Assembly: GCA_900073065.1 (NCBI GenBank)
Contig: FJOG01000006.1
Coordinates: 1,957,151-2,021,150, forward strand
Reading direction: 5' to 3'
DNA length: 64,000 bases
Source of the DNA: Phialocephala subalpina
Lineage: Eukaryota > Ascomycota > Leotiomycetes > Helotiales > Mollisiaceae
The notes beneath the pieces were generated by a model. It did no database searches. It was not told the origin of the DNA and worked only from the letters and a program-made list of their open reading frames with translations. Of the stretch, positions 34,701 to 44,200 are shown in pieces. Position numbers and translations under genes: made by a program. Positions within the stretch are counted from its first letter, which is position 1. Every line of letters begins with the position of its first letter.

Positions 34701-35279
34701 TATATTTCAGATGCATACCAGCGACCTGTTCAGTGGGTCCTTACGAGCACCGGGCGCAAAAACATTGTCAGGTTCATAATGATTATCAGCCCATTCGAGG
34801 CGCATGGTTTATTGCCCCTAATTATGGAATCGAAGACAGTGACGCTTCACCTTTACTCGCCGCGGCCAAACATGGGCTTCCGCGCCTTGGACGGATTGGA
34901 TTTGTATACAGTTCCTGTGCGATCAGTGATGCCTACTCTACCGCGGAACCTTATCATACAGCTAAATTTGTTCGCAGGGCAGCTGTACCTCAGCTCGTAC
35001 CAGGAATATGTAGAGGTTTGCCAATTCCTCGGCCTTGCTTATGAGAAGACAGAGAACGGCGCTGTCGTTGCTGCCGACGGATTCATCATCTCCCGGAATG
35101 GTAGCGTCGGACCAGGATCTCAGTGTACGTTTAGGGACAGCCCTGTCAAGTTCTTGAAAGTACTCATGACGAAGATTCGGAGGAACTGCGAAGGGATTGA
35201 TAAGACTCATATGGGTCAGATCTTGGATGGTAAGATTCTTCTTCCTGCGGATTTTGGAAACTCAGAGGATGGGGTTTAG
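25786..35279 (+). CDS. Giant DUF6606/DUF3638/DUF3645 protein, helicase-like
   Basis: Three exons give 3131 residues: 25786-26083, 26137-33939 and 33985-35279. The 53-nt first intron (GTAAGA...CAAAG) and the 45-nt second intron (GTAAGT...GCGCAG, in frame, so easily missed) restore the family phrases. The N-terminus (TYMIHHVFLPPKLPNKDD) is DUF6606. DUF3638 has MQLNMGEGKSSVIVPIVAAA near residue 2080 (Walker-A-like) and DLVDESDENF about 130 residues later (Walker-B-like). DUF3645 has FLDEAHTRGTDLKLP near 2667 followed, across the intron, by LVQACMRMRQLGKGQSV. Such proteins occur in fungi, oomycetes and plants, are sometimes labelled ubiquitin-related, and have no established role. The start ATG lies at the beginning of the conserved region. 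The gene appears intact and is isolated from its neighbours by repeats. Confidence 0.93.
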
Positions 35280-35360
35280 GCAATAGGCGAGGAGAGGGTC
35301 TTGGAAAGGGCGGATGCGAAATTGGATAGGCGAGTATGTCATTAAGAGCATCAGGCTCTG

Positions 35361-35681
35361 AGGATTGGAGTTAGACTGATAAGGCTGGAAATCTGACCAA
35401 GAGGCAGCGAAAGCTATAAGAGAAGAGTATGAAGCGTAAGAGTGCTTCTGTACGAAGAGCATAAAGTGTCAAACAGAAAAGTTATTAATGCGCGATGAAT
35501 TGGAAGTGAAGTGGCTAAAATGAGACTTTGACTCGGAATTCTCGATCCTGGGGGCTATACCGAGGAATAGCGTTCGAATCCAGCCAAAACTGATTGTCAT
35601 TAGTTTTGTTCATCAATGCCGGGGAAAGTGATTGGTATCTGGAATCAGGCTTCGGTGGACAGTCTGGGTCTCGTTCGGTGA
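35361..35681 (+). repeat. Dispersed repeat, copy 1 (partner at 59898-60208)
   Basis: About 320 bases align collinearly with 59898-60208, sharing for example GTGTCAAACAGAAA and CAATGCGCGATGAATTGGAA, with mostly C/T and G/A differences. No complete frame or terminal repeat found. Nature unknown: a transposon fragment or a duplicated gene end. Confidence 0.85.
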
Positions 35682-35682
35682 G

Positions 35683-35810
35683 CAAGAGACGGTTTTTCTT
35701 TGGTGAATACTCGACTATGTACGCGTCGTACACTTCACGGGGTTACCCATCGCTTTGACTTCCGGTCCCACGTGTCGAACTTAGCCATGTCCCAGCGTGT
35801 ACCTGGGCAT
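35683..35810 (-). pseudogene. Second relic of the YDxY protein family
   Basis: The minus strand reads TRWDMAKFDTWDRKSKRWVT, then after a one-base frame change PREVYDAYIVEYSPKKN. The second part matches the 20.9 kb relic (YDTYMVGYSTKKDE). Past this point the sequence runs into the dispersed repeat. Family not recognised. Confidence 0.4.
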
Positions 35811-36140
35811 TGGTTAGCACCGTTATACCTATGCTCATCCTGATAGTGATCAGAATGCTGAAAGGTGCGATCGTATGTCCAGGCTGAAGCGACCCAGCGT
35901 CGGCGATCAAAGCGTGGCCCCTCAACCCAAGTACTCGGGAAGAGGACACGCGGTCAAGAATTAGAGGAGGCGGAGTATGAGATTAGAGCGTCGGGAATGG
36001 AGGCATATTGTTCTGTGCTCGGATTTTAGGCTGAATTGATATTCAATTTTTTGGAAAATATTCCTGTGCCTTTGCTGACTGCCAATTTGCTAACATGCAC
36101 GAGCAAGAAAAGCTCAAGCTTCAAAGGATCTAACCAATCC

Positions 36141-37124
36141 CTAGCTCAGCAGCGTCAGCCCGCCAAACCCCATACCCTTCATCTCCTCCTGCACATACTC
36201 TACCACGCGCCTAAAAGTTCCTCTCCCCCCACCACAAGCACCACTCTCAAGATGCTGTGCCAGCCCACTCACAGTAGAGAATTGCTTTAAAGGCTTGTTC
36301 TTGCCTCCCTTGCCCATCAAGGTACGTGGGCAATGGAATGATATCTCATCGGGTACTAGTAAGGGCAAGGACCTAGATACCTGAGCGTGGACGCTTGACG
36401 ACAGATGTTGCTGAAGTGCGCTATCCTTGAATATGCGAGTACGGGACGGAGGGCAGAGGGGGCATGTTTGATAGCCACTCCGAGTGCGAGGTCGGAGGGC
36501 GAGCATAGAGTGGAAGTTCGTGCTAGTTGAGAGAGTAGATGTAGGTGTGAGGATCGCGGAAGGTGGATAGGAGCCGAGGAATTCGGTCGAGGTTGGGGTG
36601 AGTATCGGACTCCGAATCTGCGATGTCGAAGTTGCAGACGCAGACGGGCTACCCTCTAGCAGCCACTGTGCCGTGACTCCTCCCGATGTAATGATCCGTC
36701 CTGTATCATTCGCTGCAACCGCTGCATTCAGTTTCGTCTTGGTCATCCCTGACACACATTTCCCACTCTCTAAATGTTGCAACTGCCCCGACGGGCAATT
36801 AAACTGCTTCTTGCATTCCGCGTCTGCTAGACACCTAATGTCGCTGAGCGGATGATGTCGCACTGACGTCAGATGCTGGGTCAGCGCACCCCGATTCTTG
36901 AAAGTCTTATTGCACTTCTTGCACCTCGTTCGCTGACTACCCTCCTCTTGTTGATTTTGTTTCTTCTTCTTATTCTTGCCCCCCTTCCCCGGTCGGTGTA
37001 CCTTGCTACAACGAAGATGATCTGTGAGTGCCCCTTCACTTTTGAAATCGCGCTCGCAGTCGCAGCACCGGAATTGTGTCGCGGAAGATGGCGTTCTCGC
37101 TGAGGCGGGGGCGTGCGTTTGCAT
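36141..37124 (-). CDS. C2H2 zinc-finger protein
   Basis: A single exon of 327 residues starting at a true ATG (37124). Finger-like units are CCDCERDFKSEGALTDHLRCSKVH at the N-terminus (residues about 19-43), CKKCNKTFKNRGALTQHLTSVRHH (about 68-92), a CxxxxCKKQFNCPSGQLQHLESGKC unit, CPLCPPSRTRIFKDSALQQH and a final SGLAQHLESGAC. Several have the long H-x5-H spacing common in fungal zinc-finger proteins of unknown targets. A basic KGGKNKKKKQNQ segment between the first two fingers could be a nuclear signal. Probably a nucleic-acid-binding protein; no further role can be inferred. Confidence 0.83.
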   Translation of the reverse strand: MQTHAPASARTPSSATQFRCCDCERDFKSEGALTDHLRCSKVHRPGKGGKNKKKKQNQQEEGSQRTRCKKCNKTFKNRGALTQHLTSVRHHPLSDIRCLADAECKKQFNCPSGQLQHLESGKCVSGMTKTKLNAAVAANDTGRIITSGGVTAQWLLEGSPSASATSTSQIRSPILTPTSTEFLGSYPPSAILTPTSTLSTSTNFHSMLALRPRTRSGYQTCPLCPPSRTRIFKDSALQQHLSSSVHAQVSRSLPLLVPDEISFHCPRTLMGKGGKNKPLKQFSTVSGLAQHLESGACGGGRGTFRRVVEYVQEEMKGMGFGGLTLLS

Positions 37125-38245
37125 GTGTAATGCGTGTAGCTCTCACGTAGGAGAGATGCGACATGAACGTAGTAGTCACCGAGAGGTAAAGAAAAGGGGC
37201 TACCTTTAATGAGGACGGTAAAGAGACCGAGTGAGGGAAGTGAGGAACAAATATAGCAGGGTTGCGGGGTAAGCGGTGTGTATGTCTGTCATTGGCGGGG
37301 TCCTCATCTTAGGCCGCGTGAGGTGTACGATAGTAATCAGGGTCTGATTGGCGTACGGGGTGCATTGGCAATTCGTTCCACATTGCCTTGCTTAACCGGC
37401 GATGGTGTAAGCAGGTATTAACAAAATAATGGCTGGTTTTTAAATGCTGACTGCTTACCGCAAACACTTTAGCTACAGTAGGACTGTATAAGCGGCGGTG
37501 TTTTCCCTAAAAGTAGTGGGCTTTTTGTATAAGAGCAGTTATAGCTGAGAGCCCACCTCTTTAAGTAAAACACGAAGTAAAACGCTTGTAAACTAAGTAA
37601 ATTACTTTGTTGCTTATACTGCTCGAGATTCTGGTTATAAGAATAGTATAAAGGTGTTAAAAATTCTTGTTTAGTATAGTAAAGTTGAATTTGAAGACAA
37701 TTAAACTTGAAGTATAATTAATAAAGCTACATAAAAGTTCTCATATATATGTATGTAAGTATAAATAAAAAATGATTAAAAATTAGTGTGAAAGGGTTAC
37801 AAGCCTAATAATATCAATTTGTATTGGGATTTTCGTGATATACCTATTTACTAGGGGATTCTTGCCAGCAGGGATATCGGTAGATTTGGGTTAACTCCCT
37901 TCTTCATAACCAAGCCTCTATTGTTATGTCTATAGGAGTCTATCTATCGGATTCTATCCTGAAAATATGGCTTTGTTTATTTTTATAATCGTTGATAAAA
38001 GGATTGTTCATATATATGTGTATACAAAACGATTCAAGATCTCTTTTCGGATATAAAAAAAACCATTGTTCCTCTCCTTCGTCGTCCTTAGAGCAATGAA
38101 AAGCAAGGATTGTGTCACGTGCTCAACATTCCTGCACGTCCTGATCAAAGTTTCTTCCATAGAAGGAAACATCTCATTCGCAGAAAGTGTGTAGAAGCCT
38201 GGAAATAGGGACCCGCGCCCCAGCTCAGTTATCCAGAGGTCAACT
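37125..38245. other. Intergenic region, AT-leaning, nothing recognised
   Basis: The part from about 37400 is AT-leaning and has no coding frame of note. It may be old repeat sequence, but no ends could be matched. Confidence 0.5.
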
Positions 38246-40985
38246 TTACACGATGACAATGTCTTCGATAGAGTGGTCAATAAGTTAGCGGGCTGATATC
38301 AGTACTGACTACTGATCATTTATCAGTCAGTCAGTTGGCCACTTTAGCAACTGACAGTCAGTCAATTAAGGACTCTTCGAATGACATAATTAATCAGTTG
38401 GATAAGTGGTTTTTAGGGATTTTAGTATAGTGTTTTTAGTGTTTTTTGGTGATAGACCGAAGCAGAAAAACTAAATAGAAAGCCTCTAATTAGCTAAAAT
38501 AAGCGATTTAGAACACAATTAGAAACATTATTCTCTTTATTCTCGAACTTAAACTCTTGATTATTATTATTATCATTTGGATTTACTTAAAGATTAACGA
38601 TTTTATTTATTTTTATATCGGAATCATCTCTAATACGATTTGCTTCGAAGCTACAATGTCTTAGAGCGAATCTACTACTAAGAGTGTTTAAGTAATTGGT
38701 AGAGAAGAGGTATGAGAGGCTACGAGGTCTAAGCATTATTTTGTGGGTAAAAGATCGTATTGTTTTAAGTCTCATGAGCTAGCTAGGGAGGAGAGTGAGG
38801 ATATAAGAGTCTGCGAGATTACCCTTGAGTTATACTGCATATAGAAAGAGAGTTTGGCACCACTACACGTGACCAGCAACTGACAAGAGGAGCAATCCAG
38901 ATGGAACGGGCATTTAGAGCAGTTTTGTTAGACTTTAGTGAGAAATAATAATTTGTCCTCATTTTCACTTGAACTGATCAGCTAGCTGATCAGTTGATCA
39001 TTTAAGTCATTCAGTTACCTTCTTTTTTGTCAGTCAGTCAGTGGATTTATATCCTCAAATGATTAAGGGCTGACTGGCTTATTGACCACTCTGGTCTTCG
39101 ACTTCAATGACATCGCTATCAAAGACCTCATGATTCATAACTTCATGCAGAAAACAATCACCCACAAATGTGTACAGAGATCCTTCCTCACGCAAAGTGA
39201 AAGGGATACGACTTTCTCGAAAGAGCACAATCTTGTCCCCAACTCTAGCAGACTTATGTACCCAACCAATCTCACCCAATTCCGTGACACAAAACCGACA
39301 ACCTGAAGAAAATTAATCGAAGGCGTGAGAATACAATTCTGATTTCTCAACTTGAGCTTGAATGCGCTTGTTGATTTCAGTGATTCTCGCTACTTTACCG
39401 CGAAATACATCACCGTAAAAGTTCCTTCCAATTCTTAAGCAACCGACACTAATCAAGAGCATGCAGAGGCAATAGAGTTCATCCGCGCCTGGAAGCTGAG
39501 TGACGAAGTTCTGCAAGTTTTTCAAAGTCCGTAGCCCAAAGAAGAGATTTGTGGCTTGCCGAACGGGGTACTAATGGACAAAGTCTGAAATCCGGTACCC
39601 CGCTGACATCCCTGTGCTGGCGTTCTGGTAGACCGAATGCCAAGCTTCGTAGCTCTCGAAGTATTCTTGACCCGGACGAGTGTATTCCAGTGTCGAGTCG
39701 CAGATCAGAGTTCGTCAAAATGCGTTTTGCAGTTCTTCCGGGTCCGAGTATCGCGACTCGACCTTGGCGAGGTTGAGGCATTTTGTGATCTAGTAAAAGA
39801 GGAGTTTTGACCCTAGTAAGTATATATAAGGTGTTGAGTTGGCGTTTATTCCGTTCAAGTAGTCCGGTTTTGGGTGTGAGGGTATGATGGTCTTGATGCC
39901 GTCAAATATCCTGCCCCGCAGTCGAAGTTGCTGCTCAAGACTCCAGTCAGTAAATTGAGAGAACACAGACAGTAAGATCAGAAATGGGAAACCAATGTGT
40001 CAGATAAGAGTTTCTTACATTTTCCTCATTGACCTTTGTTTGGTGACTGCTCTCCGTCAAGTGGCTTGAGTTGTGCGCAGCGTTGTGTGAGACACACACT
40101 TCACCCTTATATTTCTACTCAGGAACCCACGATGGAAGACCAGTGATTGATGGTGGACTATTGACGCATGATAGAACATCAACACCCAGGATAGAGCTGA
40201 TTCCCTTACGTTGAATTGTCTTCTTGGGCCTTGGCAATGTAGATTAGGATCTCGTCGATAGACTTTGTGTAGTCAATGAAATATTCCTCGACGTTCTTCG
40301 AAAGCCCAACGAGAGCAAAGATTTTATCTCGAGGATCCGTCGAGTCGAAATTGGCTGTCAGTAAGATCAAGTCCAACAGAGCGCCGGGACTTTCAGGAGG
40401 GAACATGTGCTTCAGTAAAGACAAAGCCGCGGCATTCGAGTACGGCCCCGAGCCACATTGTGAAGGTCGGGTATCGATCGCAGATTTGAATTTGACCCTC
40501 TCAAGGCTAAAGCAGCGCGCAAAACGTGGTCGGCTGGTATCTCTAGCTTTCCTAGTCGTATTGTGTATTCCGAAGGCCTGAGATATTCCTGAATGATCCA
40601 GACACGGTTGAACTAAGGCTGTTGCAGGATGCGGTTCACTGAGTCAGATATGGGATTTGAACTGTCCAGCTTATCATTCTCCGCCAGCTTTGCTAGCCGC
40701 CATTGAGCTTCTGGAATATCCCCATATTCACAGCGTCCGATAGAGCAGTGATGAATTTGAGGCCACCAGAATCCGTGCGTAGCTCTTCACCGAGCCAGAC
40801 AACCACTCTGCTCGCTGTGAAATAGATTGAGCTCATTATCCGCACCTGTTGCCCCCTTTCTAGGTCATCTTATTGGTTGATGCAAATTGATTCTACGTTG
40901 CGGAACGGAATCAAGAAGTAACCACCTCCGATAGATCCTCGGACCCGCCAAGACTCTCTTTCAACATCTCGTGTAACGAACACTG
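38246..40985 (-). pseudogene. Dead HET-domain gene interrupted by a hAT element
   Basis: HET phrases follow in order on the minus strand: ESICINQ then a TAA (40872-40870) before DDLERGQQVRIM; YFTASRVVVWLGEEL; NRVWIIQEYLRPSEY (about 40610); DSTDPRDKIFALVGLS (about 40340); GLPSWVPE then TAG (40117-40115) where Trp is expected; EELQNAF then TGA (39717-39715) where Trp is expected, and RTLICD; and finally ELGEIGWVHKSARVGDKIVL with GDCFLHEVMNHEVF near 39150. Several frame changes are needed. The C-terminus is cut by the hAT insertion: joining across it gives VEDIVIV and a TAA at 38248-38246. CAA-to-TAA and TGG-to-TAG are RIP-type changes; the TGA is less so. The N-terminal part before CINQ is badly degraded. 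It is certainly non-functional as a full HET protein. Confidence 0.85.
38269..39093. mobile_element. Non-autonomous hAT-type element with perfect 8-bp target duplication
   Basis: The ends are TAGAGTGGTCAATAAG on the left and, read inward from the right on the minus strand, CAGAGTGGTCAATAAG. The flanks are identical 8-mers GTCTTCGA at 38261-38268 and 39094-39101. CAG-type ends with an 8-bp duplication define the hAT superfamily. The element is 825 bp, contains subterminal CAGTCAGTCAGT and TGATCAGTTGATC-type repeats on both sides (typical transposase-binding repeats of hAT) and has no transposase frame, so it must have been moved in trans. It lies inside the 3' end of the dead HET gene. Confidence 0.93.
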
Positions 40986-41288
40986 GGCAAGCATCACTGA
41001 ATAAACTCTCAAATTACTTCCTCTACATCCTCACCGCAAACAGACCCCCCACACCTCAGTGCCGGCGGACGTGTCCTCCTCTTCTGCCAGGGATTGGTTT
41101 CAACGGATTCTAAAGTGAGCGGCTTATCTTAAGTAAAGATTGGGGGATAGTAATCTTACTTGCTTGCTGTTGTCTGGGACTCGAGGCATCCTCATAAACG
41201 ACGAAAGAACATGGAATACGGATCTACAGACCAAGAACATACAATGGTATTTGATCTACGAATAGAGCATATCCTTATATGCCGCTGA

Positions 41289-44200
41289 TCACCCATCAAA
41301 ATCTTCAAGAAGCCTTACATCTTCATCATCTTCTACAACCAGTTCGTCTGAACCCGTGTACCAGCGTGGCCGTTCCCGTAGAACAAACTTTCCGGTAGCA
41401 GCCAAACTCTTGTGTATCCACCTCGAAATGTCTAAAAGACGGCCAGGCCAAGCCTTGAATCGATATTCTCGATGACTGTCTTCTGCTGTATAGATGTCTT
41501 CCTCAGCCAAGATCGGCCCATTACTGACAAGGACAAGTCCATGCTCTGCATCCAGGCGGTTCTGTCTGTTTTTCCAGTTCATATACGTCTGTAACTTGCC
41601 AATCTTGAGCCATTGCATTACGCCAACTGAAACATCCCACAAGAGCTGGGAAATCCGTCCCCGAACTTCTGTCAGCGGCGAGTGCGACGCTTTCCAGACA
41701 AGACTCAATCTGGACGAGCCTTGGAGTTCTTCTGATAGCCAACCCAAACGTCTATTAAACCAGTAAATTGGTATGGATAAAACGAAACAAAAACATGCGA
41801 TGGTAGATACCAGAAACATATATAGTGCCCCATCAAACTGGAAGCTGTTTATGATCACTTTCTTGGTTGTCTCCTCCCGAGTAGCAGCAAGAAAGAGCTT
41901 CACTCCGGCAGCAATAAATCCTGTGCATGAAAATACAACAAATGCCGGGGCATTGTCGGGGGAGTCCGCGCCTAGACCAGGCTCCAATGTCATCCCTAGC
42001 AACACCAAAGAAAAGAGCAGACTCCAAAATAGTGTCCCTACCCTATCAGCGTAGTAGACGAACCAAAGAGCATCTGCGTCTTCCGCGTCTTTCCAGCCTT
42101 CTCGTCCTAATTCCAAGCCGCGGTTCCAGAACTTCGGAATCCAAAGAAAGGACATATATATCATAAAACTTAGACTGAGCAATCCGGCAGCAGGTATTAT
42201 CAAGTTTTGGGATAATACAAGACAGAGCTGGTACTCGAATCTATACTCAATCCCTCGTGTCCCTCCTCGAGATCGAAGTAGGTCCATAATTTCTGCATCG
42301 GTTGCCTTCAAAAAGAGCCCGCTTTCGTCACATTCGGCCGCCCTGACATTTTCGGTCCAGGCAACAAAATCGAGTGCTGTCAGTTTCGGCTGCCAGAATT
42401 TCCACCCGCCCCTACGACCATTAGGATCCAACCCCATGTCCAGAAGCGTTCTAACCGCCCACACATCTCTACGCCATGCGACTTCTTTGATGAGGGAGGA
42501 TGTTAAGTAGGGATCGCTGACCTTTTGTCTTTGTGAGATATTTGCGAATGCGATGCTCTGCCAGAGCTGCATCTCACGATCTGGTCGCCAAAGTAAATGA
42601 TGTCTCCACTTCAGAGGACTTTTCCCCCACAGTTCCCACTCGATATGTTTGCCAGGATGCACAGTCTGGACCATGACAACAGCATTGATGTCTGTCAACG
42701 TGATGATGGAGTCGACTTTCAGAATTGCGGCGTCCCTAAGCAGATTTTGCACCTCGTTGTTCGCATTGAGAGTTGATCCAATGAGTCGTGATAGAATAGT
42801 TCCGCGGCGCGGCCGGCCGCTTTCTGATCTGAGGAAGCAAACGCCTTGGGGAGAAGCGCCATTTTCCATCAGAAGCATGGAAAGCTCATCCCAGCATAAT
42901 GCTGCAGCGTGAAACAGTGGGCTCGTTTGACCGGACAACGAATCTATTGAAAGGCAGGTGTCTTCAAACCAATTTTGCGCTGTCCAATTCAAGGGTTGCG
43001 GTGCATCGAATTTCTTCATGACCGATAGAAGAATTTTCCTACCATCAGTCAATTTCAAATATGCGAATGTGCGCTGCAACCACAGACTCTATGGGATTAC
43101 ACTTACGCTAGAGATATATCCCGATGAGTTGATCTTGCAACCGCAGTCATATAAAGCAATGGGTAGCACAGATTTCCGTCAAATTGAAGAGAGTGATTCG
43201 GGGTAAGCGGTGTACTTGCGACGAAGTAGCCCTTCCAAGTATGCTCTGGAAACCAGCTCCGCAGATCGTAAGCCGTCAGTTGATTTTTCCGTGATTCCTT
43301 AATCTCACAATAATCCGAATCCGTAATTACCCAGCAAGTAGTCGGTGGCGCTGGCAGGAGAGTAGTGCAACCAGGTCCACTGATCAGGTCGTGAAAAATG
43401 CCTCGGTGCCCACACAGAATAGCCAGAAGAATGGCGTCGACTAATCCTTCCATTCGGTGATGATCAAGTGGAAGGCTGGCTGTCCCAGCTCGGCTAACGT
43501 TGTCAGGTAGGTAGTAGTAGCGATGGCTGTCAGGCCGCGATGACTGAGTATGATATCGTTCTTCGTTCTCCAAAGTTTCTGAGTCGCTTGCAACCAACTC
43601 TTCTTCTTCGTCACTACTTTCAGATGCAGCTGAATCGCTTGAATCCGAGAACGTTGGAAAGCTACGTTGGCTTCTGAGGCTTCGCCGCCGCCGTCGTCGT
43701 AGTCTACTTCTAGAAAATGGTTCCGGGGTGTACGCTTCTGGGCCTTCAGAGGCATATGCAGCCTGGTCAATGGAGTCCAAGAAGTTCAGGGAGCTATGCG
43801 AGGACCATCGAAGCCGGTTGTAGGTCTTAATGCGTTTCGTCATAGGTTCTTTCTGCATTCGCAAGAATTGGTTCTGAATATCTCGGCGGTCTGTTGATCT
43901 TGGAAAGAGCGTTTCGAGGTCGGATAAGTGATTGGACAAGAAAAACTTCATCGCATCTCTATTGTCTTGAATGATTGAAAAGAAAAGTCCATTGCGGGCA
44001 CGACGGCAAGGCGCTCCAAATATGTCCACCCCATGATCAGTGAGAAAAGTTAACGAACGTTCGAGACAAATTCTGTAATCCTCCCCATGGTTGATGTACC
44101 TCCAAAACTTATCAGGGATATCGAAACCAGACGTAACATTTCCGGAGACATTTCCCAATATGCAAAGTTCCAATAGTGAGTGACGATTGCCATTGTTCCA

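Larger units (their letters stand above)
35280..36140. other. Intergenic region containing a dispersed repeat
   Basis: Holds the repeat at 35361-35681 and, beyond it to about 35810, the second VYDAYIVEYS relic on the minus strand (with a frame break after RKSKRWVTP). Otherwise nothing recognised. Confidence 0.6.

Noticed and set aside
37400..38240. Possible transposon in the AT-leaning stretch
   Set aside because: No matching ends, target duplication or transposase motif could be found by eye.
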